The notes below the pieces were generated by a model. The model saw only the letters and a list, made by a program, of their open reading frames with translations, had not been told where the DNA came from and ran no database searches. 64,000 nucleotides of DNA from DASYLJ01 sp964404165. Its GTDB lineage: Bacteria; Desulfobacterota; Binatia; DP-6. Of the stretch, positions 10,589 to 19,250 are shown one piece after another. How positions within the stretch are numbered: the first letter of the stretch is position 1; each line of letters starts with the position of its first letter. The translations under genes and the position numbers were made by a program. The DNA lies in the NCBI GenBank assembly GCA_964404165.1, contig CAYOIZ010000009.1, forward strand, positions 62,001 to 126,000, written 5' to 3'.

Positions 10589-12184
10589 TCAATTCACCCG
10601 CTTCGACTTCCCACCCCACTCCCGCTCCCGCAGCACGAACTTCTGCACCTTCCCGGTGCTCGTCTTCGGCAGCTGCCCGAACTCCACCGTCTTCGGACAT
10701 TTGAAGTGCGCCAGCCGCTCGCGCACGTGCGCGATGATCTGCGCCGCCGTCAGCGTGCGGCCCTCCTTCGGCACCACGAACGCCTTCGGCACCTCGCCCC
10801 ACTTCTCGTCGGGGACGGCGATGACCGCCACCTCGAGTACGTCGGGGTGCGAGGCGATGGCCTGCTCCACCTCGATGGTGGAGATGTTCTCGCCGCCCGA
10901 GATGATGATGTCCTTGGCGCGGTCGCGCAGCTCGATGTAGCCGTCGGGGTGCATGACGGCGACGTCGCCCGAGTGGAACCAGCCGCCGCGGAACGCCGTG
11001 GCGGTGGCCTCGGGGTCGTTGAAGTAGCCGGCCATGACGTTGTTGCCGCGCATGATCACCTCGCCCATCGTCGCGACGTCGGCGGGCACGTCGACCATCT
11101 CCGGGTCCACGACGCGCAGCTCGCACGCCACCAGGTTCGCCACGCCCTGACGCGCGCGCAGCACGGCGCGGCGCTCGGGCGGCTCGACGTTCCACTCCGG
11201 GTGCCAGTCGCAGTAGGTGTGCGGGCCGTACGTCTCGGTGAGGCCGTAGAGGTGCGTCAGCTCGGCGCCGATGGCCTCCCACTGCGCGAGCAGCGTCGGC
11301 GACGGCGGCGCCCCGCCGGTGGCGATGCGCAGCGGACGCTCCACGTGGTCCTTCGGCGCCGCGGCGTCGTTGATGAGCATGATGAGGACGGTGGGCGCGC
11401 CGTTGAAGTGCGTCACGCCCTCCTCGTGCACGAGCCGCCACACGAGCGGCGGGTCGACCTTGCGCAGCAGCGCGTGACGCCCGCCCGCACCCGTCACCGC
11501 CCACGGGAAGCACCAGCCGTTGCAGTGGAACATGGGCAGCGTCCACAGGAACACCGACGACGTCTCCAGCCGATGCGCCACGATCTCCGACAGCGCGTTC
11601 AGGTAGGCGCTGCGGTGCGTGTACATGACGCCCTTCGGCCGCCCCGTCGTGCCCGACGTGTAGTTGATGGAGATCATGTCGTCCTCGGACGGCACCCGCC
11701 ACGGCAGGTCGGCCGGCGGCCCGTCGATGAACGCCTCGTACTCCGGGCCGTCGAAGGTGCGCGCGAGGCCGGGGGCGAACTCGGGGTCGTCGACGGTGAC
11801 CACCGTCTCCACGTTCGCCGGCAGCGTCAGCCCCTGCGCCAGCTCGGCGTCGACGAGCAGCAGCCGCGCGCCCGAGTGCTCGAGGATGTAGGCCACCTCG
11901 GCGCCCTTGAGCCGCGTGTTGATGGCGACCAGCACCCCGCCCATGAGCGCCACGCCGAAGTGCGCCTCGAGCATGGCGGGCACGTTCGGGAGCAACGCCG
12001 CCACGCGATCGCCGCGTTGGAGGCCGGCGCGTTGCAGCGCCGCCGCCAATCGGCGCACGCGGTCGCCGATCTCGGCGTACGTGAAGCGGCGCGCGCCGTA
12101 CACCGCGCCGATGCGCTCGGCGTAGACGCGTTGCGCGCGTTCGAGGAAGAGCAGGGGCGTCGTCTCCGTGCGGTTCACCGCCAT
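10589..12184 (-). CDS. AMP-forming acyl-CoA synthetase (fatty/aryl acyl-CoA ligase family)
   Basis: The 531-residue protein has the adenylate-forming P-loop YTSGTTGRPKG (175-185), the YGLTETYGPH motif, the GYIELRDRAKDIIISGGENI hinge region, and Lys512 in TSTGK. It activates a carboxylate to an acyl-AMP and then an acyl-CoA. The closest general group is the medium/long-chain fatty acyl and plant-AAE-like ligases, and the chain specificity cannot be read from sequence. The start ATG at 12184 is supported by AGGAG 6 bases upstream. The gene stands alone and no beta-oxidation partner is adjacent. Confidence 0.93.
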   Translation of the reverse strand: MAVNRTETTPLLFLERAQRVYAERIGAVYGARRFTYAEIGDRVRRLAAALQRAGLQRGDRVAALLPNVPAMLEAHFGVALMGGVLVAINTRLKGAEVAYILEHSGARLLLVDAELAQGLTLPANVETVVTVDDPEFAPGLARTFDGPEYEAFIDGPPADLPWRVPSEDDMISINYTSGTTGRPKGVMYTHRSAYLNALSEIVAHRLETSSVFLWTLPMFHCNGWCFPWAVTGAGGRHALLRKVDPPLVWRLVHEEGVTHFNGAPTVLIMLINDAAAPKDHVERPLRIATGGAPPSPTLLAQWEAIGAELTHLYGLTETYGPHTYCDWHPEWNVEPPERRAVLRARQGVANLVACELRVVDPEMVDVPADVATMGEVIMRGNNVMAGYFNDPEATATAFRGGWFHSGDVAVMHPDGYIELRDRAKDIIISGGENISTIEVEQAIASHPDVLEVAVIAVPDEKWGEVPKAFVVPKEGRTLTAAQIIAHVRERLAHFKCPKTVEFGQLPKTSTGKVQKFVLREREWGGKSKRVN

Positions 12185-12223
12185 GCGGTGCTCCTAGCAC
12201 GACGACGACGCGCCTGCCGACCG

Positions 12224-12937
12224 TCACGGCCCGAGCCAGTGCAGGGCCAGGTGGGCGTAGCCGGCGGTGCTGCTCCAGGTGTCGAGCGGATCACCGCTGG
12301 TCTGGAACGCCTCCAGCGTGATGGCGTCGCCCGCCTCGAGCCGCGCCACCGTGGCCAGGTGCTGCGTCGTGACGCTGCCGTTCGCCACCGGCGCCACCTG
12401 CTCGATGGCCACCGCCTCGCCGTTGCGCACGATGTCGAGCTGCCGCGCCCCGTCGGCGTCGGCCTCCCAGCCGAGCTGCGCGCTCAGCGCGTAGATGCCG
12501 TCGGTGGGGACGACGAACGTCGTCGCGTTGCTGCCGAAGATGGTGCCCGGCGCGTCGAACTCCTCGGTGTCGAGGATGATCGCCACCTGCGTGGCGTGCG
12601 GGATCGTCTGCACCACCGTTGCCCTGGCGCGCGCCGCGGGCAGCGCCGCGAACGCCTGCGTGCCGACGACGCCGGCGCCGAGATGGAGGTTCGGGAACAC
12701 GCCGGTCAGATCGCCGCCGACGGGGCCGGGGAGCTGCGATGGGCCGGACGGTCCCGCGGGGCCCGTCGGTCCGACGGCGCCGTAGCCCGCCAGGTCGATG
12801 GGTGTCTCGTGCTTCCTGCAGTCGGTGCCGGGCCGCGCCTTCACGGTGCCGGTCTTCTTCCGGCAGAGCACCTCGGCGTGCCCCGGCGCCGACGCCAGGC
12901 TCGCCGCCATCAGTCCGAGCAACATCCTCCACCCCAT
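12224..12937 (-). CDS. Secreted protein with short collagen-like stretch and C1q/TNF-like domain
   Basis: I chose the ATG at 12937 because GGAGG lies 7 bases upstream and a signal peptide follows (WRMLLGLMAASLASAPGHA). The 237-residue precursor has a small two-Cys segment (CRKKTGTVKARPGTDCRK), a few Gly-X-Y triplets with Pro (GPTGPAGPSGPS), and then a region of about 130 residues. That region's pattern (FVVPTDGIYALSAQLGW, and a closing YAHLALHWLG) fits the C1q-like jelly-roll. Such proteins normally trimerise at the surface. The collagen tract is too short for a long triple helix. The function is unknown. Confidence 0.75.
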   Translation of the reverse strand: MGWRMLLGLMAASLASAPGHAEVLCRKKTGTVKARPGTDCRKHETPIDLAGYGAVGPTGPAGPSGPSQLPGPVGGDLTGVFPNLHLGAGVVGTQAFAALPAARARATVVQTIPHATQVAIILDTEEFDAPGTIFGSNATTFVVPTDGIYALSAQLGWEADADGARQLDIVRNGEAVAIEQVAPVANGSVTTQHLATVARLEAGDAITLEAFQTSGDPLDTWSSTAGYAHLALHWLGP

Positions 12938-13082
12938 CACCACACCTCCGTCGCCCCGTAGACCAGAATGTCCTCCGGCGGGCAACGCGGCCGGCACGAC
13001 CGTTGCTTCGGGAGATGCACCGGTCGCGGAACGCCCGATCGGCGGCGCTGAGGCGTCGGCCGGCTGACGTGGAGTCACGACG

Positions 13083-14906
13083 TTGACCGTCGCGGCGGTG
13101 TTGCTCGTGCTGGCGCTGCCGGCCGTCGCGTCGGCCATTCCGTTCCAGCTCGCGTACACGCTGCCGCATCCCGCCCCCGCCGTGGGCGATTTCTTCGGCG
13201 CCGCGGTGGCGCTGGCAGGCGGAAGGCTCGCGGTGGGTGCGCCCCGGCACGACGTCGTCGGCGCGGCCGATGCGGGCGCCGTCTACCTGCACGACGTGAC
13301 GAGCGGCGGCCTGGTGACGACGTTGCTCGCGCCGACACCGGCGGTGGACGCGCGGCTCGGTACCGCCGTTGCCGCGGACACCCTCGTTGCCGCCGGCGCG
13401 CCGCACGAGAACACCGGCGAGCCGCACGCCGGCGCCGTGCACCTCTTCGACCTGAACGGCGGCTACCAGCGCAGCATCCCGAACCCCGCCCCCGGGTTCG
13501 ACGACGTCTTCGGCGGAGCGGTGACGATCAGCGGTGGCGACATCGTTGCCGGCGCGCGGCTCGACGGCGCCGGGCTCGCGAACGCGGGGGCGGCGTGGAT
13601 GCTCGGTACCGGCGGCGGGGTGCAGCACACGTTGCTCGCTCCGACGCCGGCCGCCTACGCCGACTTCGGACAATCGGTCGCGATCGGCGCCACCGACGTC
13701 GTCGTGGGCGCACCCGCCGACGACGGGGCCGGGGCCAACGCCGGGGCCGCCTACGTCTTCGACGCCGCCAGCGGCGCACATCGCTGGACGCTCGTGAGTC
13801 CGCCGCCCGCGCTCGGCGACGACTTCGGTCGCGCCGTCGCTGTCGGCGGCACGCTCGTCGCCGTGGGCGCACCGCTCGACGAGAGCGAGCGCGTTTCGCA
13901 CGCCGGCGCCGTCTACCTGTTCGATCTCGTCACCGGTGCGATGGTGCGGAAGCTCACCAGCCCTTCGCCGCAGCCGAGCGGACGCTTCGGCGCGGCGGTG
14001 GCGTTCCGCGGCAGCGACGTCGTCGTGGGCGCGCCGTTCGAAGACGTCGACGACACCGCCGACGTGGGCGTGGTCTACGTCTTCGACGCCGCCGGCGCGC
14101 TGCAGGCGACGCTCGACAACCCCACGCCGCAGGGCGACGACCAGTTCGGCAACGCCGTTGCCACGGACGACGGCGTCACCATCGTGGTGGCCGCATGGCA
14201 CGACGACCAGGCGGCGCAGGACGCCGGCGCCGTCCACGTCTTCGTCGACCTCGGCACGACGACCACCACGACGACGCCCGGGGGCACTACCACCAGCAGT
14301 ACGCTGTCGATACCGTCGACGTCGGTGACCACGACGAGCACGAGCACGACGGTGACGAGCCTCGTCACCACGACGTCCACCCTCGACGGCAGCACGACGA
14401 CCACGACGACGACCGTCGGCGGCGGCAGCAGCTCGACGATCAGCAGCCTGCCGGCGACCACGTCCACCACCGTGCCGCTCGCGTGTACGCCCGGCGTGCC
14501 GTTCGCGTGCGACGACCGCGACGCCTGTACCACCGACGTCTGCGATCCGCTCGGCATCTGCGTGTACGTCGCGGCGACGGGGCTCGAGGGGGTCACCTGC
14601 CGGCTCGACACGCTCGGCGCGGTGATGGGGCAGGCGGGCAGCGTGGCGCTCGGTGGCCGTCGCGCGGCGCAACGCCTCGAGAACCAGCTCGCCGGTGTGC
14701 GACGATTCGTGGAGCGCGCCCGCCAGGCTGTGGGGAAGGCGGCGGCGAAGCGGCTGCGGCGCGCCCGTCGCGCGCTGGATCGGTACATCGCCGGGGTGGA
14801 GCGGTCGCGCAGCAAGGCGCGCATGTCGGGTACGCTGGCCGAGGGCCTGCTGGTGCTGGCGGGCGAGGCGGCGGAGCGCCTCGCGTTGGAGGGAGGGGTC
14901 CGATGA
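13083..14906 (+). CDS. Secreted FG-GAP beta-propeller protein with long Thr/Ser linker
   Basis: It begins at a TTG (13083) with GGAG 8 bases upstream and a signal peptide ending near VASA. About seven repeats of roughly 50 residues follow, carrying GDxFGxAVA, VVGAPxxD and GAVYLFD motifs. They form an integrin-alpha-like propeller across about residues 30-390. Residues about 395-465 are almost all Thr and Ser, a flexible linker. A Cys-rich segment (CDDRDACTTDVCDPLGIC) and an Ala/Arg-rich helical C-terminus of about 90 residues end the 607-residue protein. It is probably exported and may mediate adhesion or envelope binding. The stop overlaps the next small gene (ATGA). Confidence 0.82.
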   Translation: MTVAAVLLVLALPAVASAIPFQLAYTLPHPAPAVGDFFGAAVALAGGRLAVGAPRHDVVGAADAGAVYLHDVTSGGLVTTLLAPTPAVDARLGTAVAADTLVAAGAPHENTGEPHAGAVHLFDLNGGYQRSIPNPAPGFDDVFGGAVTISGGDIVAGARLDGAGLANAGAAWMLGTGGGVQHTLLAPTPAAYADFGQSVAIGATDVVVGAPADDGAGANAGAAYVFDAASGAHRWTLVSPPPALGDDFGRAVAVGGTLVAVGAPLDESERVSHAGAVYLFDLVTGAMVRKLTSPSPQPSGRFGAAVAFRGSDVVVGAPFEDVDDTADVGVVYVFDAAGALQATLDNPTPQGDDQFGNAVATDDGVTIVVAAWHDDQAAQDAGAVHVFVDLGTTTTTTTPGGTTTSSTLSIPSTSVTTTSTSTTVTSLVTTTSTLDGSTTTTTTTVGGGSSSTISSLPATTSTTVPLACTPGVPFACDDRDACTTDVCDPLGICVYVAATGLEGVTCRLDTLGAVMGQAGSVALGGRRAAQRLENQLAGVRRFVERARQAVGKAAAKRLRRARRALDRYIAGVERSRSKARMSGTLAEGLLVLAGEAAERLALEGGVR

Positions 14907-15106
14907 GGCAGGCGCACGTTCGCAAGCTGCTCCACGCCGACGGCCACGTGGTGTCGCTGCGCGTGTTGCCCGGCGGCCACCGTCCGCGACGCGAGTGGCC
15001 CATCACGCGTACCGAGGTGCCGGTGGTGGCGGCGACGGTGGGGCTCGTCGCGCTTCTCTTCGCGTGTCTCTACCGCGTGCTGCAGACGTCGATCGACTGG
15101 TTCTGA
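14903..15106 (+). CDS. Small single-pass membrane protein (67 aa)
   Basis: The ATG at 14903 overlaps the preceding stop codon and follows a GGAGGGAGGGG ribosome site. The 67-residue product has a basic N-terminal half (MRQAHVRKLLHADGHVVSLR) and one hydrophobic segment, VPVVAATVGLVALLFACLY, followed by a short tail. No family is recognised. Coupling to the propeller protein suggests a role in its placement or regulation, but that is inference. Confidence 0.6.
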   Translation: MRQAHVRKLLHADGHVVSLRVLPGGHRPRREWPITRTEVPVVAATVGLVALLFACLYRVLQTSIDWF

Positions 15107-15143
15107 GTTGCGCCGCGTGGGGGTGCTCCCTACAGTGCCGGGC

Positions 15144-15569
15144 ATGCTGATCCGGCCGGGGGTGGCGGCGGTGATCCTCACGGCCGACGGTGTGCTGCTG
15201 CAGCGACGTGACGACAACCGTCTGTGGGGATTGCCCGGCGGTGGCGTCGAGCCCGGCGAGACGGTGCGCGACGCGATCATCCGCGAGGTCCTGGAAGAGA
15301 CCGGGCTCGACGTCGAGCCGCTGCGACTGGTTGGCGTCTACTCCGATCCTGCGCACCACCAGGTCGTGACGTATCCCGACGGCACCGTGACCCACTACGT
15401 GACGACGGTCTTCGAGTGCGTCATCCGCGGCGGCACGCTGACGTGCTGCGAGGAGTCGCTCGAGCTGACGTTCTTCGCGCCCGACGCCCTGCCGCACGAC
15501 CTCATGCCGATCTCGCGCGTCCGCATCCACGATGCGCTCGCCAACCAGGTGGGAGCATTCGTCCGATGA
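15144..15569 (+). CDS. NUDIX hydrolase
   Basis: The protein has 141 residues from the ATG at 15144; a TTG at 15108 would add 12. The complete Nudix box is GX5EX7REVXEETG (GGGVEPGETVRDAIIREVLE then ETG), which binds Mg and positions the catalytic Glu. The family hydrolyses nucleoside diphosphates linked to another group, and the short single-domain form gives no substrate. Its stop overlaps the next start (ATGA, 15566-15569), so it is coupled to the murein-peptidase-like gene. Confidence 0.9.
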   Translation: MLIRPGVAAVILTADGVLLQRRDDNRLWGLPGGGVEPGETVRDAIIREVLEETGLDVEPLRLVGVYSDPAHHQVVTYPDGTVTHYVTTVFECVIRGGTLTCCEESLELTFFAPDALPHDLMPISRVRIHDALANQVGAFVR

Positions 15570-16453
15570 GGCGCGTCCTGCTGGGGCTGCTGCTGCTCGT
15601 CGCCGTGCCGGCGGGGGCAACCGATCGCTTCTTCGTGATGGGCGACGGCACGCTGTCGGTGAAGAACATCCACAACGGCGAGCGTGTGACGGTCGTCTAC
15701 CGTCGCGCCGACGGCACCTACGACGAGACGCAGCTCGCCAAGCTGGCGCGCGTGTTCCGCTCGAAGGACGGCAAGGTCGGCGACATGACGCTGCGCTTCG
15801 TCGAGGTGCTGAGCCACGTCCAGGGCATGACGGGCGGCAAGCCGCTGCAGCTCCTCTCGGGCTACCGCAGCCCGGCGTACAACGAGGGCCTGCGCCGGGC
15901 GGGGCGCAAGGCGGCCAGCGGATCTCTCCACACCGAGGGCATGGCGGCCGACCTGGCATTCCCGCGTCCCGGCATGAAAGACCTGTGGTTGGCCCTGCGG
16001 GCGCTCGAGTGCTGTGGGGCCGGGTACTACGCCGGCAACGGCTTCATGCACGTCGACGTGGGGCAGCCCCGCTTCTGGGAGGCCGCCACGTCCAAGGTCG
16101 ACGAGAACCTCTCGGGCGGAAATGCACGAGTCTTCGCCCGCACCGAGTTCGACCACTACGCCCGCGAAGAGCCCATGGCGCTGCGGTTCCACGCCGTCAC
16201 GAGCCCCCCGATCCACGTCGCCCGGACCGCAAAACTCCTGGTAGACGGGGCTTCCGAGGGCCCGACGGTCCAGATCGAGGACACCGAGGCCCCCGACGCG
16301 CAGGAGGGCTGTATCGAGGTCGACGCCGAGAGCCGGCTTCGGGTGCTGGGTGGGACGGCCGTCGAGCGGGCGCGGGTGGTCCTCACCACCTGCGAGCCCC
16401 GGGTGGAGCGGACCCCGGGCCAGGTCCAGTCGAATCCGGTGTCGATTCGGTAG
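15566..16453 (+). CDS. DUF882/M15-fold peptidoglycan endopeptidase-like exported protein
   Basis: The 295-residue protein has a signal peptide (MRRVLLGLLLLVAVPAGA). A YcbK/MepK-like zinc peptidase core follows with LSGYRSPAYN (97-106), His122 and Asp129 in LHTEGMAAD, and His162 in MHVDVG. These match the HxxxxxxD...H ligand set of the LAS peptidases, so cleavage of peptidoglycan cross-links in the periplasm is likely. A C-terminal extension of about 120 residues has no recognised family. It is translationally coupled to the upstream Nudix gene. Confidence 0.85.
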   Translation: MRRVLLGLLLLVAVPAGATDRFFVMGDGTLSVKNIHNGERVTVVYRRADGTYDETQLAKLARVFRSKDGKVGDMTLRFVEVLSHVQGMTGGKPLQLLSGYRSPAYNEGLRRAGRKAASGSLHTEGMAADLAFPRPGMKDLWLALRALECCGAGYYAGNGFMHVDVGQPRFWEAATSKVDENLSGGNARVFARTEFDHYAREEPMALRFHAVTSPPIHVARTAKLLVDGASEGPTVQIEDTEAPDAQEGCIEVDAESRLRVLGGTAVERARVVLTTCEPRVERTPGQVQSNPVSIR

Positions 16454-16537
16454 GACCGATAGCGCAAATGCGCTTGTGCAATGGGGATACCGACGGTAAT
16501 CCTTTACGGCAGTTCGAGTGCCCCCACAGGAGAACAC

Positions 16538-17614
16538 ATGACAGGTCGATCGATACGCACCGCCGTCCTCTTTCTTCCGTTCGCTCTGGTGCTGGCCCTC
16601 GGCCGACCGGTCCTCGCCGTGGCCGCCTGTGGTGACGGAACCCTCGACGAGATGGAGCAGTGCGACGACGGTAACACCGCACCCGGCGACTGCTGCGATC
16701 CGAGCTGCGCGTTCGAGAGTGCCGACACGATCTGCCGCGCCGCCGCCTCGATCTGCGACGTTGCCGAGACGTGTACCGGCGCCAGCGATCAGTGTCCCGC
16801 GGACGTCGTCGCGCCGGCAGGCACGGCGTGTCGCGCGGCCACCGGCATCTGCGATCAGGCCGAGACGTGCACGGGCGACAGCAACGAGTGTCCCGTCGAC
16901 GTGCTGAAGTCCGCCGGCACGCCGTGTCGCGTCGCCGCGTCCACGTGCGACTTTACGGAGACGTGCACCGGGCTCAGCGATGCGTGCCCCGCCGACGTCA
17001 CGAAGCCGGCCGGGAGCTTCGATGCCGGCTGCGACGCCTGCGAGTCGTGCAACGGCGCCGGCGCGTGCGCCATCGGTCCTGTCATCGGCTGCAAGGTGCC
17101 GACAGAAGGCTCGCGCTCGAAGCTGGCCCTGAAGAACCGCATCGACGATGCGGGGGACGTCGTCGAGTGGAAGTGGCTCAAGGGTCAGGAGACGGTGCCC
17201 GCCGACTACGGCGATCCCGTGACCACCACCAGCTACCGCCTCTGCCTGTTCGACCTCTCGAATCCGACGCCCGCGATCTACCTGCAGGCCGCGGCGCCCG
17301 CCGCCGGCAACTGCACGTCGAAGCCGTGCTGGAAGGGCCTCGGCAAGACGCCTGGCGTGAAGGGGTACCGCTACAACGACAAGGAGCAGACGCCCGACGG
17401 GCTGAAGCTGATGGTTCTCTCGCCTGGTATCGACGGCAACGCCAAGATCATCCTCAAGGGCAAGGATGAAAACCTCGGTCTGCCGATTGCCCAGAGCCCC
17501 GTGCCGCTTCCGATCCGTGTGCAGCTGCAGGCCTCGAACGGCACGTGCTTCGAGGCGACGTACAGCACGGCGGAGGACAACGACGGCGAGACCTTCAAGG
17601 CGGGCTCCGACTGA
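16538..17614 (+). CDS. Secreted Cys-rich protein: CDDGN repeat, three disintegrin-like repeats and a conserved C-terminal domain
   Basis: I chose the ATG at 16538 (AGGAGA upstream) over a longer reading because it is followed directly by a signal peptide. The 358-residue precursor begins with a myxobacterial-type CGDG-ECDDGN-GDCC Cys-rich repeat. Three repeats of about 34 residues follow, of the form CRAAxxxCDxxETCTGxSDxCPAD, resembling disintegrin loops. The C-terminal ~190 residues (SKLALKNRIDDAGDVVEWKW to the end) form a separate domain of a kind I associate with exported proteins of uncultured deltaproteobacterial groups. It is probably extracellular and disulphide-bonded. The function is unknown. 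Confidence 0.8.
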   Translation: MTGRSIRTAVLFLPFALVLALGRPVLAVAACGDGTLDEMEQCDDGNTAPGDCCDPSCAFESADTICRAAASICDVAETCTGASDQCPADVVAPAGTACRAATGICDQAETCTGDSNECPVDVLKSAGTPCRVAASTCDFTETCTGLSDACPADVTKPAGSFDAGCDACESCNGAGACAIGPVIGCKVPTEGSRSKLALKNRIDDAGDVVEWKWLKGQETVPADYGDPVTTTSYRLCLFDLSNPTPAIYLQAAAPAAGNCTSKPCWKGLGKTPGVKGYRYNDKEQTPDGLKLMVLSPGIDGNAKIILKGKDENLGLPIAQSPVPLPIRVQLQASNGTCFEATYSTAEDNDGETFKAGSD

Positions 17615-17633
17615 GCGGGTCGGGTCGGTGCTC

Positions 17634-17773
17634 GGGGTGCGGGCTGCGGTGCACGGCGAGGGGCCTCCGGTCCGCGCGGCGTTCGCTCGGCACCACCCCG
17701 CCCCTTTTCCCCACCCGCTGACTCTCGCCGCGCTCCTTCGGAGGCCCGCGCCGTGCACCGCAGCCCGCACCCC
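17634..17773. repeat. Intergenic stem-loop element, copy 1 (between convergent genes)
   Basis: Two perfectly complementary 25-base arms (17634-17658 and 17749-17773; left arm begins GGGGTGCGGGCTGCGG) enclose about 90 bases. Partial inner pairing continues between GCCTCCGG and GGAGGC. The loop holds a 31-base pyrimidine-rich core (17688-17718, CGGCACCAC...CCCCACCCGC) that recurs in the element at 62033-62157. It occupies the convergent gap between the Cys-rich protein gene and the LOG gene, so it may act as a bidirectional terminator or be a mobile miniature element. Confidence 0.75.
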
Positions 17774-17811
17774 GGCTGAACCGGTTGTGGTAGAGCGCGC
17801 GCTCTCCGCCG

Positions 17812-18396
17812 TTACGAGTCGCTCTGTTTGAGCCAGAGGCGGGGGAGCGGTGGTGGGGTCCACGTCTTCATCGCGTCCAGTAGGGCGTGCGGGGTCGTTG
17901 CCACCAGGAGCGAGCTGGCGTTCTTTTCGTGGACGAAGCCGTTCGTGACGGCGTCGGTCAGGAGCTGGCGGAGGCCGGTCCAGTAGGCGGCCACGTCCAG
18001 CAGGGCCACCGGCTTCTGGTGGATGCCGAGCTGGAGCCAGGTCAGCATCTCGAGCAGCTCTTCGAAGGTGCCGAGGCCGCCGGGGAGGGCGATGAAGGCG
18101 TCGGAGAGGTCGGCCATCATGGCTTTGCGCTCGTGCATGCTGGCGACGACCCGCAGCTCCGTCAGGCCGGCGTGGGCGATCTCATCGGTCTTGAGCGACT
18201 GCGGGATGACGCCGATCACCTCGCCGCCGGCACACATCACCGCATCGGCGACGACGCCCATCAGGCCGATCGAGCCGCCGCCGTAGACGAGGCCGATGCG
18301 ACGCGCGGCGAGCTCCTCGCCGAGGTCGCGCGCCACCGCCGCGAAACGGGGGTCGCTGCCCATCGACGAGCCACAGAAGACACACACGCGTCGCAT
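17812..18396 (-). CDS. LOG-family nucleoside-5'-monophosphate phosphoribohydrolase (TIGR00730 type)
   Basis: The 194-residue protein is the usual length for the family. It has the opening MRRVCVFCGSS, YGGGSIGLMG (38-47), MHERK (87-91) and the signature PGGLGTFEE (105-113). LOG enzymes hydrolyse nucleoside monophosphates to base and ribose 5-phosphate. In plants and some bacteria they release free cytokinins; a housekeeping nucleotide-salvage role is also possible. It starts 5 bases after the binding-protein gene on the same strand and so is the last gene of the permease-SBP transcript. Confidence 0.92.
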   Translation of the reverse strand: MRRVCVFCGSSMGSDPRFAAVARDLGEELAARRIGLVYGGGSIGLMGVVADAVMCAGGEVIGVIPQSLKTDEIAHAGLTELRVVASMHERKAMMADLSDAFIALPGGLGTFEELLEMLTWLQLGIHQKPVALLDVAAYWTGLRQLLTDAVTNGFVHEKNASSLLVATTPHALLDAMKTWTPPPLPRLWLKQSDS

Positions 18397-18401
18397 GCGG
18401 T

Positions 18402-19250
18402 CTACTTCGCAGCCCCGGACTTCTCGCGCCAGGCTCGCACGGCGTCGGCGGGCGACTCGTGGTCGCCGTCGACGGCGTAGTTGAGGCGTCGCATCGTCGC
18501 GGCGTCGATCGTGCCGCCGAGTTTCGCGAGCGCCGGACCCAGCGCGGGATAGGCGTCGAGCGTCGCCTGGCGCACGACGGGCACCGCCTCGTACGGCGGG
18601 AAGGCGTGCCGATCATCGGCCAGCATGACGAGGTGCTTCGCCTCGATCAGGCCGTCGGCGGCGCTGCCCACCACCAGATCGACCTGACGATCGATGAGCG
18701 CGCGGTAGAGCAGCCCGAGGTCGAGCGTCTTCACCTCGGCGAACTGCAGGCCGTAGACGCGCTGGAGCATCGGGTAGCCGTCGGTGCGTTGCTGGAACTC
18801 GTAGCCGAAGCCGGCGCGCCAGCTCTTGGCAGGGGCGACGGCGTCGGAGATCGTCGTCACCCCGGCGTCGCCGCGCACCACCAGCGCGAAGGTGTTGTCG
18901 AAGCCGAGCGGCGCCGTCCACACCAGCCCCGCCGGGGCGTAGCCCGCGCGCACGCGCGCCAGCACCGTCGCCGGATCGGGGTCGGGCGGCTCCTTCAGCA
19001 CGGCGGTGAGCGCGGTGCCGCTGTACTCGACGTAGACGTCGATCTGTCCCGCGCGCAGCGCCGCATCGCAGACGAACGTGCCGCCGAGATCGAGCCGTCG
19101 CTCCACCGGGATGCCGTCCTGCTCCAGCGTCTGCGCCAGCAGCTCGCCGAGGATGCGCTGCTCGGTGAAATTCTTCGAGCCCACCACGACGCCGTCGCCC
19201 GCACCGCAGCCGAGCACCAGGACCAGGACGACGAGCCAGCGCGCCCTCAT
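18402..19250 (-). CDS. OpuAC/ProX-type substrate-binding lipoprotein of an OpuC/EgtU-like ABC importer
   Basis: The 282-residue protein has a lipobox (LVLGC, Cys15) for membrane anchoring. The OpuAC fold follows, with GSKNFTEQRILGELLAQ near the N-terminus and VYVEYSGTA, both hallmarks of the glycine betaine/choline/carnitine group. The same family includes the binding domain of EgtU, the ergothioneine importer subunit. Its ATG overlaps the permease stop (19247-19250), the same permease-then-SBP order that is fused in EgtU. Given the nearby egtDB operon, the ligand could be ergothioneine, hercynine or another trimethylammonium betaine. Confidence 0.88.
   Translation of the reverse strand: MRARWLVVLVLVLGCGAGDGVVVGSKNFTEQRILGELLAQTLEQDGIPVERRLDLGGTFVCDAALRAGQIDVYVEYSGTALTAVLKEPPDPDPATVLARVRAGYAPAGLVWTAPLGFDNTFALVVRGDAGVTTISDAVAPAKSWRAGFGYEFQQRTDGYPMLQRVYGLQFAEVKTLDLGLLYRALIDRQVDLVVGSAADGLIEAKHLVMLADDRHAFPPYEAVPVVRQATLDAYPALGPALAKLGGTIDAATMRRLNYAVDGDHESPADAVRAWREKSGAAK

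Noticed and set aside
10134..12227. A long minus-strand frame ending in an acidic tail at 10134
   Set aside because: Most of it is a frameshadow of the acyl-CoA ligase. Only its last ~13 codons matter, as evidence for an ancestral mqsR reading frame.
10301..12961. An 886-codon plus-strand frame opposite the acyl-CoA ligase and mqsRA
   Set aside because: It spans three real genes on the other strand and its sequence is the typical Arg/His/Val-rich shadow. No domain is seen.
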